Positions 1 through 9,498 of a stretch of 33,341 nt of DNA are shown here, piece after piece. The position numbers and the translations under genes were made by a program. The stretch comes from an uncultured Alphaproteobacteria bacterium (GTDB taxonomy: Bacteria; Pseudomonadota; Alphaproteobacteria; Parvibaculales; Parvibaculaceae), in assembly GCA_903889655.1 (NCBI GenBank), contig CAISYL010000266.1:1-33341 (forward strand), read 5' to 3'. Within the stretch, counting starts at the first letter, position 1. Each line of letters opens with the position of its first letter. The notes under the pieces were generated by a model that was not told the DNA's origin, did not search any database, and saw only the letters and a list, made by a program, of their open reading frames with translations.

Positions 1-139
1 ATAAATCGCGCCCGAAGGGAAGGCACGCTGCAAAAGCCATGTATTAACAGGGGGATAGGTTTCAGACCGTCCGGCCACCCCCTTTACAACCTGTAGCTGT
101 GTAGACTTTGCGCCTCGCGCGAAAGCCGCTCCGCTCCGG

Positions 140-478
140 TCAGTCGCCTTCGCCGGGTTCCGGGCTGAAGAACTTCTCGAACTTGTCCGGAACGCCCTGC
201 ATGTCGTCGGCATCAGCGGGCGCTTCGCGCTTCACCGTGATGTTCGGCCATTTCGAGGCGTATTCGGCGTTCACTTCGAGCCACTGCTCAAGGCCCGGCT
301 CGGTATCCGGCTTGATCGCCTCGGCGGGGCATTCCGGCTCGCAAACGCCACAGTCGATGCATTCGTCGGGATGGATGACGAGCATGTTGTCGCCTTCATA
401 GAAGCAGTCGACGGGACAGACCTCGACGCAATCCATGTATTTGCAGCGGATACAGGCTTCGGTCACAACATAAGTCAT
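140..478 (-). CDS. fdxA: 7Fe ferredoxin FdxA
   Basis: Small cytoplasmic electron carrier of the seven-iron ferredoxin family (112 aa), expected to hold one [3Fe-4S] and one [4Fe-4S] cluster. Counting from the chosen start, Cys9, Cys17 and Cys50 fit the 3Fe site, and Cys21, Cys40, Cys43 and Cys46 fit the 4Fe site, as in Azotobacter ferredoxin I. The C-terminal tail typical of alphaproteobacterial FdxA is present. I start at the ATG at 478 (MTYVV...), which has GGAG a few bases upstream and the usual family N-terminus; an ATG four codons earlier is less likely. It is the last visible gene of a minus-strand operon after the helicase, S4 and TerB-like genes. A CarD-type regulator often follows in relatives but would lie outside the window. 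The electron partners are unknown. Confidence 0.95.
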   Translation of the reverse strand: MTYVVTEACIRCKYMDCVEVCPVDCFYEGDNMLVIHPDECIDCGVCEPECPAEAIKPDTEPGLEQWLEVNAEYASKWPNITVKREAPADADDMQGVPDKFEKFFSPEPGEGD

Positions 479-547
479 CGCATTCTCCACGACGCCGCAC
501 CCGATGGTTCGCGACGTATGAGCTTCAGTTGCTCCGGCGTCCGTTCA

Positions 548-1009
548 TCATGGCCGGGGCTTGATCCCGAGCCGGGCCATGACGCGCTGACGCGCCTGCC
601 CGGATTCGCGATCGGGAACGTATATCAGCCCGGCGACGCGCCGCAACAGGTTGGCTTCAAAGTCGTCGAGGATGCCGTCGGCATAGACGACCTCCCACAT
701 TTTCTCAATCAGCGCGATGCGTTTTTCTTCGTCATAGTCGCGCTTGATGGCCTGCGTCCAGCGGAAGAGATCCATGGTTTCCGCCTCTTCGCCTTCCGCA
801 ACGGCGATCAGACGATCGATATCCCAGGGCGAGAGCTTGAATGTTTCGGCGATGATGCGGCGAATGGTCCCGCGCTCCTCATCGCCGAATTCGGCGTCGG
901 TCGTCGCCGCGCGGACGAGAAGGGCGGCAACCGCCACCTCGATATCGTCGAAGCGCTGGCGGTCGTCGGTCTCCGGGCCGCTCAGAAAGGCCTTGATGCG
1001 GTCAAGCAT
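548..1009 (-). CDS. TerB-like (tellurite-resistance/DUF533-type) helical protein
   Basis: A 153-residue acidic all-alpha protein that resembles the TerB family. Seen in the sequence: an N-terminal helix, then two helical repeats with the family's feel (VAALLVRAATTDAEFGDEE near residues 22-40, and VVYADGILDDFEANLL near residues 107-122), where Asp/Glu pairs follow an Ala-rich helix. TerB-like domains are associated with metal binding and stress, but the biochemical role of stand-alone versions is not known. No signal peptide or membrane segment is seen. The ATG at 1009 has GAGGA at the correct spacing, which makes the upstream ATG at 1036 unlikely. It lies 32 bp after the S4 gene and 69 bp before fdxA, so it is probably co-transcribed with both. 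Confidence 0.8.
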   Translation of the reverse strand: MLDRIKAFLSGPETDDRQRFDDIEVAVAALLVRAATTDAEFGDEERGTIRRIIAETFKLSPWDIDRLIAVAEGEEAETMDLFRWTQAIKRDYDEEKRIALIEKMWEVVYADGILDDFEANLLRRVAGLIYVPDRESGQARQRVMARLGIKPRP

Positions 1010-1041
1010 GTGAAATCCTCGTCGCCCGTCGGGCACGCCTT

Positions 1042-1440
1042 CTAGTCCGTGGGATCGGCTCTCAGGGCTTCCGTCTGCCGTCGATCCTTCTTGGTCGGCC
1101 GCCCGCTGCCGGCATCGCGCGCGGGCCCGACGGTCTTGTCTTCGGCGGTACGCGGCTGGGGAGGCGCCATGTCTTCGTAGAGTAACCGCGCCTCTGGCGC
1201 GGGCCCGCGTCGCGTGCCGGGGGCCAATACCTTGATGACCCTGACATGGTCTCCAAGCGGGAATGTAAGCACATCGCCCGGCCGCACAAGCCGGCTCGCC
1301 TTGGCGATCCGCTCGCTGTTGACCCTTAGCTTGCCGGAAGTGACGAGCGTAGCGGCCAGCGTGCGGCTCTTCAGCAGGCGCGCATACCAGAGCCAGCGGT
1401 CGATGCGCTGGCTCCCCGGCTTGTCGTCAGCGTCCGCCAT
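1042..1440 (-). CDS. S4-domain RNA-binding protein (Hsp15/HslR-like)
   Basis: A 132-residue basic protein with an S4 RNA-binding domain over residues 11-70 (RIDRWLWYARLLKSRTLA... followed by SGKLRVNSERI and RPGDVL). This is the Hsp15/HslR arrangement. E. coli Hsp15 binds 50S subunits carrying stalled nascent chains, which suggests a ribosome-rescue role here by homology only. The C-terminal 50 residues are Arg/Lys/Pro-rich and look disordered. The start codon lies 3 bp after the stop of the SUV3-like helicase, so the two are almost certainly translated from one transcript. A helicase-S4 pair is a recurring arrangement in alphaproteobacteria and suggests linked RNA or ribosome functions. Confidence 0.9.
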   Translation of the reverse strand: MADADDKPGSQRIDRWLWYARLLKSRTLAATLVTSGKLRVNSERIAKASRLVRPGDVLTFPLGDHVRVIKVLAPGTRRGPAPEARLLYEDMAPPQPRTAEDKTVGPARDAGSGRPTKKDRRQTEALRADPTD

Positions 1441-1443
1441 GCC

Positions 1444-4400
1444 TCAGTTGCTGCGCACACGCTCTTTGAGCACGGCGAGCGCGGCGAAGGGCGAATCCGG
1501 ATCGACCTCGCGTTCGCGGCGCGGCGGTTTGGCGCTGTATTCGCGCCGTTCCGGGCCCTTGCCGCCACCCGGCTTGCCGCCGTGGCGGTCGTCGCGATCC
1601 TTGCCGCCATGACGGGGCTTGCCATGCGGGCGTTCACCCCCCTGGCGCTCATTGCGCTTGCCTCGATTGTCGGGCCGGGCATCGGCGCGCTTCTCGCCGT
1701 CTTTTTCCTGATCCGGCTGCTGAGCGGTCTTCTCGCGGTTGGGCCGATAGCGGTCGCGACGCGATTGCGCATCGGCTGCCGTCGCGCCAGCCTCGACGCC
1801 TTCGGCCTTGCGCTCGCGGCGCGGATGCGCCTCCGGCTTGTGACGACGGATCGGGCGCCAGATTTCGAGTTCGACAAGTTCGTCTTCGGCGGCAGGTGCA
1901 GCTTCCGCGCTCGTCGCTTCGGAACCTTCCACGGGTTCGGCCGCGGAGGTTGCAGCGGCCGCATCGACATCGCCATGCTGCTCGGCTGTCGCCGTCTCTG
2001 CGTCTTCCGGGCTCGCCGCCACGTCGGCGGGCGTCACTTCCGGCGCGACGGTGTTTGCTTCAGCCGCAAGTTCCAGGACCGGCATCTCGGCGGGGGCCTG
2101 CTCGGTTGCAGGCTGTTCGGCGGCCACGGCTTCCGCTTCCGCAGTCTCGATCTTGTTTTCCGAGCCGGAATTCTTGACCACCACGATCAGCGGGGTCGTC
2201 GGTGCGATCGGCTTCTCGGCGGCGGGCTTCGGCGGCTTCACCTTTTCGAGGCGGGGACGATAGCCGAGGCCCTTCAGGAGGTTCGAGAATTCCTCACCCG
2301 AGCAGCCGACCAGCGACATCATGGCCGGCGTCACGACGAAACCGCCATTATAGCTGCGATCGGCGATCACGGGCCGGATGAGGTCGGCGATACGTTCCAG
2401 CATGTCGAGGCGCACAGCGCGGCCACCGCAGAGACGGAAGCCGAGCGCATCGTAGAAGCCCATTGGCGCATTGGGTTCGCCAGGTACGGAGGTGAGGCCC
2501 GGCGTCGGCGGTTGCGGCAGATCGATGAAGTGATTTTCCGCATCCTTCGGGACGTCCTTGCGCGCGAGCGCCCAGAGCGTCAGCAGAAGGCGGGCGGGCG
2601 CAGGCTTCAGCAGAGCCGGCATGAAGATCGAATAGCTGCCGAAACGCACGCCATATTTGCGGAGCTGCCCGCGCGCCGCCTGATCGAGCGCACGTACATC
2701 CTCGGCCACCTTCTCGCGGCGGAGCGAGCCGAAATTCTCGACGAGGCGGAAGGCGATGCCGCGGGCGAGGCCCGTCACGTCTTCAGCATCGCGCAGCGTC
2801 ACCAGCGGCGCGAGCACGCTTGCGATATGGGCCTTGAGCCAGGCGTCGAGCCGCTGCGTTACACTTTCGCGCGAGGCACCGTTAAGTTCCTCACCGGCCA
2901 TCAGGTCGATGCGGGGACTCAAGGGATTATCGCTGGCCTTCAGCTCCGCGACGGGGCTGCCGTCCCAGATCAACCGTCCGTGTTCTGACAAATGAATGTC
3001 GAGATCGGGTGCCGCCGCGAGCCTCGCCGCGCGCGCCGCGATCTCGAGCGCGATCACCGGCTCGGAGGCTGCCCGCAGCACGCTGCCATGCACGCCTTCG
3101 GCCTTCAGATCGGGCACGAACACAAAACCTTGAAGGCGGCCGACATACTCGCCTTCCACCAGAACTTCACCGTCGCTGTTTACCGCCGCCATAAGATCCT
3201 CGTTCTGGCGTAGACGCTTCATCAGGACGCTGGTGCGGCGGTCTATGAACCGCTGCGTCAGGCGCTCATGCAAAGCGTCGGAGAGCTTATCCTCTATCTC
3301 ACGCGTGCGCTCCTGCCAATGAGCAGGATTCTGGAGCCAATCGGCACGGTTTGAAACGTAGGTCCATGTCCGGACGTGGGCAATGCGGTTTGCGAGCGTG
3401 TCGATGTCGCCATCGGTGCGGTCGACACGGGCAAGCTGACCGGCCAGCCAATCCTCCTCGATCTTACCGGAATCCCCCATCAGAAAGAGATAAATCCGTG
3501 TCAAAAGGCTCGCATGTTCGCTTGCCAGCGTCTTTCTGAAGTCCGGAACCTGTGCGACATCCCACAACCGGCGGATTGCGGCGGGTGCTCTGGCGATACG
3601 CGCAACCTCCTCGTCGCGCATCATGCGTTGAAGTGCCTCGCCGTCGTCGCCGCTCTGCGCTCGGGTCAATCCGGGCCGGTCGGGCGAGCGTTCGAGGCTT
3701 TTGACAAGGGCCGCGACACTTCCGAATTCCAGATGCGGGTTGCGCCATTGCAACACATGCTCGGCGTCGAAAAGGTGATTTTCGATGCGCTCGATCGTGT
3801 CCTGGGCAAGCGGCGAGGCTTCGCCGGTCACGCCGAAGGTGCCGTTGTTCATGTGACGCCCGGCGCGTCCGGCGATCTGGGCAAGTTCGGACACGCGCAG
3901 CGGACGATGCTGGTGGCCGTCGAATTTCGAGGTCGACGCAAAGGCAACGTGATCGACATCCATGTTGAGACCCATGCCGATCGCATCGGTCGCAACGAGG
4001 AAATCGACGTCGCCCGACTGGTAGAGCGCAACCTGTGCATTACGTGTGCGCGGGGAGAGCGCGCCCATGACCACGGCGGCACCGCCGCGCTGGCGGCGAA
4101 TGAGTTCCGCGATCGCATAGACCTGATCGGCGGAAAAGGCGACCACAGCGGTGCGGCGCGGCAGGCGCGTCAGTTTCTTCGAACCCGTCCATGACAGTTC
4201 CGAGAAGCGCGGGCGGTTGATGAAGATCGTGTCCGGCAGAAGTTTCTGGATGAGGCCATGCACGGTTTCCGAGCCGAGCATCATGGTCTCGGAGAGCCCC
4301 CGGGCGCGCAGCAGCCGGTCGGTGAAGGTGTGGCCGCGTTCGCGGTCGGCGGCGAGCTGGATTTCGTCGACGGCGAGGAACTGGACCTCGCGTTCGAGCG

Positions 4401-4710
4401 GCATTGCCTCGACGGTGCAGATGAAGTAGCGCGCCGACGCGGGGAGGATCTTCTCCTCGCCAGTAATGAGTGCGACGGCGGCCGCGCCCTTCGCCTTGAC
4501 GACCCGGTCATAGACCTCGCGGGCAAGGAGACGCAGCGGCAGGCCGATCATGCCTGTCTCATGCGCCATCATCCGCTCGATGGCGAGATGGGTCTTGCCG
4601 GTATTGGTGGGCCCGAGCACCGCCGTTATGCGACGGGGATGGGCGCCGCCGGCCGGTCCGAGATGAGGGGGGACGATACTCATTTCCGCTACTTGCTCCA
4701 TCGGCACCAT
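1444..4710 (-). CDS. SUV3-like superfamily 2 RNA/DNA helicase with long disordered C-terminal tail
   Basis: Large helicase (1088 aa from the chosen start) related to mitochondrial SUV3, which unwinds RNA for degradation. Seen in the sequence: Walker A GPTNTGKTH (about residues 33-40), motif II DEIQ (about 115-118) and motif VI QIAGRAGRH (about 278-286), followed by a helical C-terminal core. From about residue 850 to the end it is low-complexity: first Ala/Glu-rich, then Arg/Lys/Gly/Pro-rich, ending in a short conserved-looking segment (DPDSPFAALAVLKERVRS). The start is uncertain. A TTG at 4734 and ATGs at 4710, 4701 and 4683 are all in frame; I take 4710 because AGGG lies just upstream. First gene of the operon with S4, TerB-like and fdxA. 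The RNA-degradation role is inferred from family. Confidence 0.92.
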   Translation of the reverse strand: MVPMEQVAEMSIVPPHLGPAGGAHPRRITAVLGPTNTGKTHLAIERMMAHETGMIGLPLRLLAREVYDRVVKAKGAAAVALITGEEKILPASARYFICTVEAMPLEREVQFLAVDEIQLAADRERGHTFTDRLLRARGLSETMMLGSETVHGLIQKLLPDTIFINRPRFSELSWTGSKKLTRLPRRTAVVAFSADQVYAIAELIRRQRGGAAVVMGALSPRTRNAQVALYQSGDVDFLVATDAIGMGLNMDVDHVAFASTSKFDGHQHRPLRVSELAQIAGRAGRHMNNGTFGVTGEASPLAQDTIERIENHLFDAEHVLQWRNPHLEFGSVAALVKSLERSPDRPGLTRAQSGDDGEALQRMMRDEEVARIARAPAAIRRLWDVAQVPDFRKTLASEHASLLTRIYLFLMGDSGKIEEDWLAGQLARVDRTDGDIDTLANRIAHVRTWTYVSNRADWLQNPAHWQERTREIEDKLSDALHERLTQRFIDRRTSVLMKRLRQNEDLMAAVNSDGEVLVEGEYVGRLQGFVFVPDLKAEGVHGSVLRAASEPVIALEIAARAARLAAAPDLDIHLSEHGRLIWDGSPVAELKASDNPLSPRIDLMAGEELNGASRESVTQRLDAWLKAHIASVLAPLVTLRDAEDVTGLARGIAFRLVENFGSLRREKVAEDVRALDQAARGQLRKYGVRFGSYSIFMPALLKPAPARLLLTLWALARKDVPKDAENHFIDLPQPPTPGLTSVPGEPNAPMGFYDALGFRLCGGRAVRLDMLERIADLIRPVIADRSYNGGFVVTPAMMSLVGCSGEEFSNLLKGLGYRPRLEKVKPPKPAAEKPIAPTTPLIVVVKNSGSENKIETAEAEAVAAEQPATEQAPAEMPVLELAAEANTVAPEVTPADVAASPEDAETATAEQHGDVDAAAATSAAEPVEGSEATSAEAAPAAEDELVELEIWRPIRRHKPEAHPRRERKAEGVEAGATAADAQSRRDRYRPNREKTAQQPDQEKDGEKRADARPDNRGKRNERQGGERPHGKPRHGGKDRDDRHGGKPGGGKGPERREYSAKPPRREREVDPDSPFAALAVLKERVRSN

Positions 4711-4916
4711 CGGCCCTGGCGGGCCATCGCGCAAGCCCGTGACGGGTCGCCGCGGGCGTTAACCTTCATCCCGTTAAGCTTGGGACCATTGCGCGAACGA
4801 AGCAGGTCCGAATCGCTCACCGCTTCGTTTTCAGGCTTCGTTCACGGCTAAATGTGGTGGTTCAGCAAGGGCTTAAGCGGATTTTTCGTTAACGCAGGGG
4901 CAAGTGTCAGAGGCCT

Positions 4917-4943
4917 TTCACAGGCTGGACTGCGGTCTATAGT
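4917..4943 (+). promoter_or_regulatory. Tentative promoter of the acyl-CoA dehydrogenase gene
   Basis: TTCACA and TATAGT separated by 15 bp, ending about 50 bp before the ATG at 4994. The -10 element is good, but the -35 and the spacing are poor. It lies in the divergent gap between the helicase and the dehydrogenase. Confidence 0.22.
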
Positions 4944-4993
4944 GGTCGCATTCCAATTTCGAATAACAAGCAAAATGCAGGGAGGACGACCTC

Positions 4994-6289
4994 ATGGACT
5001 TCAATATCCCGAAGGACATTACCGACTATCTGAAAGTACTCGACGCCTTCATCGACAAGGAGATCAAGCCGCTCCAGGCGCAGGACGACAATGAGCGCTT
5101 CTTCGACCATCGGCGCGAACATGCGCGCACCGATTGGGACAATCAGGGCCTGCCGCGCCACGAATGGGAGGCGCTCCTCGGCGAGATGCGCCGCCGCGCC
5201 GACAAGGCCGGACATTTGCGCTATGCGCTGCCGAAGGAATATGGCGGACAGAACGGCACCAATCTGGGCATGGCCGTCATTCGCGAATATCTGGCGGCCA
5301 AGGGCCTCGGACTTCACAACGATCTGCAGAACGAAAGTTCGATCGTCGGCAACTTTCCGACCGTGCTGATGTTCCGCGATTTCGGGACGGAAGAGCAGAA
5401 GAAGGTCTTCATTCCGGGATCTCTCGACGGCTCGATCCGTGTCGCCTTCGGCCTGACCGAACCCGATCACGGCTCGGATGCGACATGGATGGAAACCCAT
5501 GGGCGGCGCGAAAAGCGCGACGGCGTCGACGGCTGGGTCATCAATGGCCGCAAGATGTGGAACACGGGGCTCCATGTCGCGACGCACGATTTCGTCTTCG
5601 CGCGCACCAGCGGCAAGGATGGCGATGCGCTCGGCATCACCTGCTTCATCGTGCCGATGGACACGCCCGGCGTGAAGGTCGAGGAATATCTCTGGACATT
5701 CAACATGCCGACGGACCATCCGCGCGTTTCCTTCACCAATGTCTGGGTGCCGGAAAACGCCCATCTCGGCGATCCGGAGCGCGGCCTCGAACTCGCGCAG
5801 CATTTCGTGCATGAAAACCGCATCCGTCAGGCGGCGTCGTCGGTCGGCGCGGCGCAATACTGCATCGACGAGAGCGTGAAATACGCCAAGGAGCGCAAGC
5901 CCTTCGGCAAGCCGCTATCGAGCAATCAGGCGATCCAGTTCCCGCTCGTCGAGGCCCATACCGAGGCCGAGATGATCCGGACGCTGATCCACAAGACCGC
6001 CTGGCAGATGGACCAGATGGCCAAGCCCGATGTCGCCAAATATCTCTCCGACAAGGTCTCGATGTGCAATTATCGCGCAAACAGACTCGTCTGCGAGGCG
6101 GCCGACCTTGCGATGCAGGTGCATGGCGGCATGGGCTATTCGCGCCATAAGCCCTTCGAGCACATCTATCGCCATCACCGCCGCTACCGCATCACGGAAG
6201 GGTCGGAGCAGATCCAGATCCGCAAGGTGGGCGGGCATCTCTTCGGCATGATCGGTCGCAAGGACGCGCAGAAGAAAGCGGCGGAATAG
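4994..6289 (+). CDS. Acyl-CoA dehydrogenase (ACAD10/11-like)
   Basis: FAD-dependent acyl-CoA dehydrogenase of 431 aa, normal for the long, branched or ACAD10/11-like subgroup. It would catalyse alpha,beta-dehydrogenation of an acyl-CoA and pass electrons to ETF. Seen in the sequence: N-terminal helical domain; the beta-domain segment GLTEPDHGSD (residues 153-162) that packs on the flavin; ERKPFGKPLSSNQAIQF near 300-315; and the C-terminal RITEGSEQIQIRKVGG, where Glu402 aligns with the position of the catalytic base in medium-chain enzymes. The start has a strong AGGGAGGA upstream. Monocistronic: the helicase is divergent and the next gene is convergent behind a hairpin. The substrate chain length cannot be told from sequence. 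Confidence 0.93.
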   Translation: MDFNIPKDITDYLKVLDAFIDKEIKPLQAQDDNERFFDHRREHARTDWDNQGLPRHEWEALLGEMRRRADKAGHLRYALPKEYGGQNGTNLGMAVIREYLAAKGLGLHNDLQNESSIVGNFPTVLMFRDFGTEEQKKVFIPGSLDGSIRVAFGLTEPDHGSDATWMETHGRREKRDGVDGWVINGRKMWNTGLHVATHDFVFARTSGKDGDALGITCFIVPMDTPGVKVEEYLWTFNMPTDHPRVSFTNVWVPENAHLGDPERGLELAQHFVHENRIRQAASSVGAAQYCIDESVKYAKERKPFGKPLSSNQAIQFPLVEAHTEAEMIRTLIHKTAWQMDQMAKPDVAKYLSDKVSMCNYRANRLVCEAADLAMQVHGGMGYSRHKPFEHIYRHHRRYRITEGSEQIQIRKVGGHLFGMIGRKDAQKKAAE

Positions 6290-6297
6290 CATTCGGA

Positions 6298-6328
6298 CGG
6301 GCGGCGGCGAGAAATCCGCTGCCGCCCG
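6298..6328 (+). terminator. Hairpin terminator between convergent genes
   Basis: A 12-bp GC-rich inverted repeat (6298-6309 pairing with 6317-6328, one G-U pair) with a 7-base loop, followed by only a short CTTT run. It begins 9 bp after the dehydrogenase stop and ends 14 bp before the convergent kinase stop, where a terminator is expected. The weak T-run lowers confidence. Confidence 0.65.
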
Positions 6329-6342
6329 CTTTGCCGCGACGA

Positions 6343-8649
6343 TCAGGCGCCGACTTTTTGCAATGTCTTCTGAAGCCGGTAGGCCGGCAGGATCAGCGTC
6401 GCCACGGTGCCTTCGCCGAGCACGCTGTCGAGGTGGAACGTGCCGCCGTGAAGCTCCGCGAGCGACTTCGTGATCGGAAGACCGAGTCCCGTGCCGCCGT
6501 GCTGACGCGCGGTGGAATCGTCGACCTGCCTGAACGGCTCCATGACCTCATCGAGCTTTTCCGCCGGAATGCCGATGCCCGTGTCGCTGACGGTCAGCTC
6601 TACATTGCCGTTTCCATTCACGCGGACCGCTACCTCGATGCGGCCGCGATCGGGCGTGAATTTTGAGGCGTTGGATAGAAGGTTCAACATGATCTGGCGC
6701 ATGGCGCGCATGTCGGCGCACAGCGGCGGCAGATCTTCGGGGACGACGAGCGATACGTTCTGTTTTTTCTCGTTCGTTCTCGGCCGGACGATTTCGATCG
6801 ACCATTCGAGGACTTCGGCCAGATCGAGATCCTGTTCCTCGAGCGGGTAGCGGCCTGCCTCGATTTTCGAAATGTCGAGAATGTCGTCGATGACGCTCAG
6901 CAGATGGGTGCCGCTGTCGTGGATGTCCTTTGCATATTCGCTATAGCGGGGCGAGCCGAGGGCGCCGAAGAGACCATCGCGCATGATCTCCGAAAAACCG
7001 ATGATGGCATTGAGTGGCGTCCTCAATTCGTGGCTCATGTTGGCCAGGAATTTCGACTTGGCGCGGCTTGCCATTTCGGCCGTTTCCATCGCCTCGCGCA
7101 AATCCTGTTCGGCGCGCTTGCGCTCGATCGCGATGCCGGCCAGATGCGCGATGCCGAGGAGATGTGCGCGTTCCCATGTACTGGGTTGGCGAGGCTGCGG
7201 CAGATAAAGGGCGACCGCGCCGACGCCGCATCCCGTGCGCGAGACGATCCCCTGAAACCAAAGCGAGCGGACACCGTGTTCCTTTGCGAAACCGACAATC
7301 ATCGGATGATTGTGCGGGGCAAGCATGTCCTCGTTGATATAGCGCTGGCCGTTTTCCTCCATCACGCCGCCGAACGGGTCGTTCTTGCGCAATTCCCAAT
7401 AGCGCTCGGCCGAGGCCGCGAACGAGTCCGGAAAGCTCGGCGCAGCGCAGAGGCCAAGCTTTTTCTCGTCGTCGATCAGATAGACCGCGGCGCGCGCGCC
7501 GGGATTGGCCTCCTCGGCGGCGCGGGCGAGAAGCATCATGGCTTCTTCCATCTGCGCACCGGCGGCGAGCGCCTTCAGCACCCGGAACTGACCGAGCAGT
7601 TCCGCCTCGCCGCGCTTGCGGCTGGTGATGTCGCGAAGATTGATGACGAAGCCGCCGATATTCGGATCGGCACGCAGATCGCTGATCGAGGCTTCGAACC
7701 AGTGCACGCGGCCGGTCGGCGCCTCGATGTGAAATTCAAGCAGTTCCTCGGGCTGCAGCCTGTCTCCATCATTGCGAAGTTGCGGCTCAATTCTCGCCGC
7801 TTCCTGCGGCGGCAGGAACGACAGGACAGAGCGCCCGATCATGTCCTCCATCCGCAGGCCGATCAGGCGCACGGAGGGCGAGGCATAGGTGACGATATTG
7901 TTCTCGTTCGTCACGAGGATGGCATCGAAGACGTTTTCGACGACGGCACGAAACCATTCTTCGCGACGGAAGAGCTCTGCATTGGCCAGTTCGGCGCGAA
8001 GACGCGCCGCTTCGGAATCGCAATTGGCCGCAGCCAGAGCGGTGATGAGATCGTCGTTGCGAAAACGCAGGGCGAGGGCGTCCTCGGCCGTCTCGCGGGA
8101 CTGGTGTGCGATGCGGGCGAGGTAAAGATAGGTCACGGCGAAGGAGAGACCCATTGCCGTGAAGATCGGCGGACCGGTGAACACGGGGCCGATAACGGCC
8201 ATGGCCGCGGTCGGAAGCGTTGCCGCGTAATAGAGGGGGCGACGCGAGGAAGCCGTCATCGACGTCGTGACGACATGTACGACCATCATCAGCAGGAGCG
8301 ACAGGTTCTGTATGTCGCTGGCGGGATTCCAGAAAAGCGGGACGACGCCGATCCAGACCATATTCATGGCGAAATAACGCCACGCGCAGCGGCGCGTCCA
8401 GTTCGCCTGGGCCGCGGCTTCGGGTTCGGACGCGAAGAAGCGATGCTGGAAGATCGCGTAGTCGATCTGTGTCGCGAGAAAGACCGCGAGCCACGCAAAA
8501 ACGACGATCGCTGGATAAGTGCTCTTGACGAAAAAAGCGATAGCGAAGGCGACGGCAGGGTACAGCAGCGGCAGCATGCGGTAGCTCCGCATGATCCCGC
8601 GCAAGAGATCGAGTTCGATCTCGTTCTGCCGTGAAGCCGTGACCTCCAT
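6343..8649 (-). CDS. Membrane-bound PAS/GAF sensor histidine kinase
   Basis: Orphan sensor kinase of 768 aa. Domains in order: about five to six hydrophobic segments over residues 15-185; a short coiled-coil; a PAS domain (about 220-350, with [14 protein letters not shown] and a PAC-like [15 protein letters not shown]); a GAF domain (about 365-510); HisKA with [14 protein letters not shown] (phospho-acceptor His540); and HATPase_c with N-box LLSNASKF (Asn660), DTGIGIP (689-695), EPFRQ and GGTGLGLP (718-725). No receiver domain is fused and no response regulator gene is nearby, so the partner and signal are unknown. The ATG at 8649 has GGGGAGG five bases upstream, better than the ATG at 8691. 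It lies downstream of the Sel1-like lipoprotein gene on the same strand, 138 bp away. Confidence 0.92.
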   Translation of the reverse strand: MEVTASRQNEIELDLLRGIMRSYRMLPLLYPAVAFAIAFFVKSTYPAIVVFAWLAVFLATQIDYAIFQHRFFASEPEAAAQANWTRRCAWRYFAMNMVWIGVVPLFWNPASDIQNLSLLLMMVVHVVTTSMTASSRRPLYYAATLPTAAMAVIGPVFTGPPIFTAMGLSFAVTYLYLARIAHQSRETAEDALALRFRNDDLITALAAANCDSEAARLRAELANAELFRREEWFRAVVENVFDAILVTNENNIVTYASPSVRLIGLRMEDMIGRSVLSFLPPQEAARIEPQLRNDGDRLQPEELLEFHIEAPTGRVHWFEASISDLRADPNIGGFVINLRDITSRKRGEAELLGQFRVLKALAAGAQMEEAMMLLARAAEEANPGARAAVYLIDDEKKLGLCAAPSFPDSFAASAERYWELRKNDPFGGVMEENGQRYINEDMLAPHNHPMIVGFAKEHGVRSLWFQGIVSRTGCGVGAVALYLPQPRQPSTWERAHLLGIAHLAGIAIERKRAEQDLREAMETAEMASRAKSKFLANMSHELRTPLNAIIGFSEIMRDGLFGALGSPRYSEYAKDIHDSGTHLLSVIDDILDISKIEAGRYPLEEQDLDLAEVLEWSIEIVRPRTNEKKQNVSLVVPEDLPPLCADMRAMRQIMLNLLSNASKFTPDRGRIEVAVRVNGNGNVELTVSDTGIGIPAEKLDEVMEPFRQVDDSTARQHGGTGLGLPITKSLAELHGGTFHLDSVLGEGTVATLILPAYRLQKTLQKVGA

Positions 8650-8787
8650 CGAGCCTCCCCGCCGCCATCGTGCCGGCCTCGAGGCGGGCACATGCAGGCG
8701 AACGGCCTTCCTCCTCAGAAGGGCCGAACGACGACTTTGGCGAAGGAGGGTAAAGGTTTCCCTAAGGTCAGGCCGGAGCGAAAGGGC

Positions 8788-9498
8788 CTAGTAACCGCCG
8801 CCCGGATTCGTGGGGGTGGGGTTCAGCGTCTTGTCGACCTGATCCATGTCGGGGCCTTTTTTCTTGGTCCGGACCCGGCAGCTTCTCGCCGTTTCGCTGG
8901 CCAGAGCCTCCTTGGGTTCCCAATAGCTCGGGACCCAGGCGCTGACGCGCTGATCGGCGGCCGAGCGTTCCTGGGAGCTCATGGCGCCCCTCAGCTTATC
9001 GCCGAGATCGCTTTCGGGACGAACGCCGAGCGAGAGCAGCGACGGGTTGCGCATATAGAGGCTGTTCCAGGTTGCGGCTTCCACATTGTCCTGTTTTGCG
9101 AGCTTGCCGTCGAAATAGATGCGGGCCAGCAGCTTCTGGGCGTCGGGCCAGCCAGCGTTGGCGGCACGTGTCAGCCAGGTCAGGCCTTCGGCGGTCTTGC
9201 CACCGCGAAGGAGGCATTGGCCGAGCGATGTCTGGGCGCCTTCGTAGCCGTGACCACGATAGGAAAAGCAGGTGAGAACGCTGATATTGTCCACGGAGCA
9301 ATCGCCGCCGTCGGCCTGCGAGATCGTATTCGAATAGAGGGTGCCGGCCGGATCGAGGTCGCCCGCATTGGGGATCAGTTTCCCCTGCGAGTCCCGCTGA
9401 TGCGATTCTCCGCCACCGCCGCAGGCCGCGAGAGCCAGGGCGCCAAAACAGATCGACGCCAGAGCGAAGGACTTGAACGGGCGGTGGCTGGACTTCAT
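8788..9498 (-). CDS. Sel1-repeat-like lipoprotein
   Basis: A 236-residue exported lipoprotein. A signal peptide with hydrophobic core (FALASICFGALALAAC) ends in lipobox LAAC, giving lipidated Cys26 followed by a Gly-rich linker. The mature part holds one or two Sel1/TPR-like repeats (ARAANAGWPDAQKLLARIYF-like helix pair near residues 135-155) and scattered cysteines. Sel1 proteins act as binding scaffolds, often in the periplasm; the partner here is unknown. The start has AAAGGGAA at good spacing. It is followed on the same strand by the sensor kinase, so a signalling link is possible but unproven. The C-terminus is a short Pro/Gly-rich tail. Confidence 0.82.
   Translation of the reverse strand: MKSSHRPFKSFALASICFGALALAACGGGGESHQRDSQGKLIPNAGDLDPAGTLYSNTISQADGGDCSVDNISVLTCFSYRGHGYEGAQTSLGQCLLRGGKTAEGLTWLTRAANAGWPDAQKLLARIYFDGKLAKQDNVEAATWNSLYMRNPSLLSLGVRPESDLGDKLRGAMSSQERSAADQRVSAWVPSYWEPKEALASETARSCRVRTKKKGPDMDQVDKTLNPTPTNPGGGY

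Noticed and set aside
6904-8634. 576-codon plus-strand ORF opposite the sensor kinase
   Set aside because: It lies wholly antisense to a gene with clear PAS, GAF and kinase motifs; its translation is Arg/Gly/Asp-rich with no recognisable domain, as expected for a GC-rich shadow frame.
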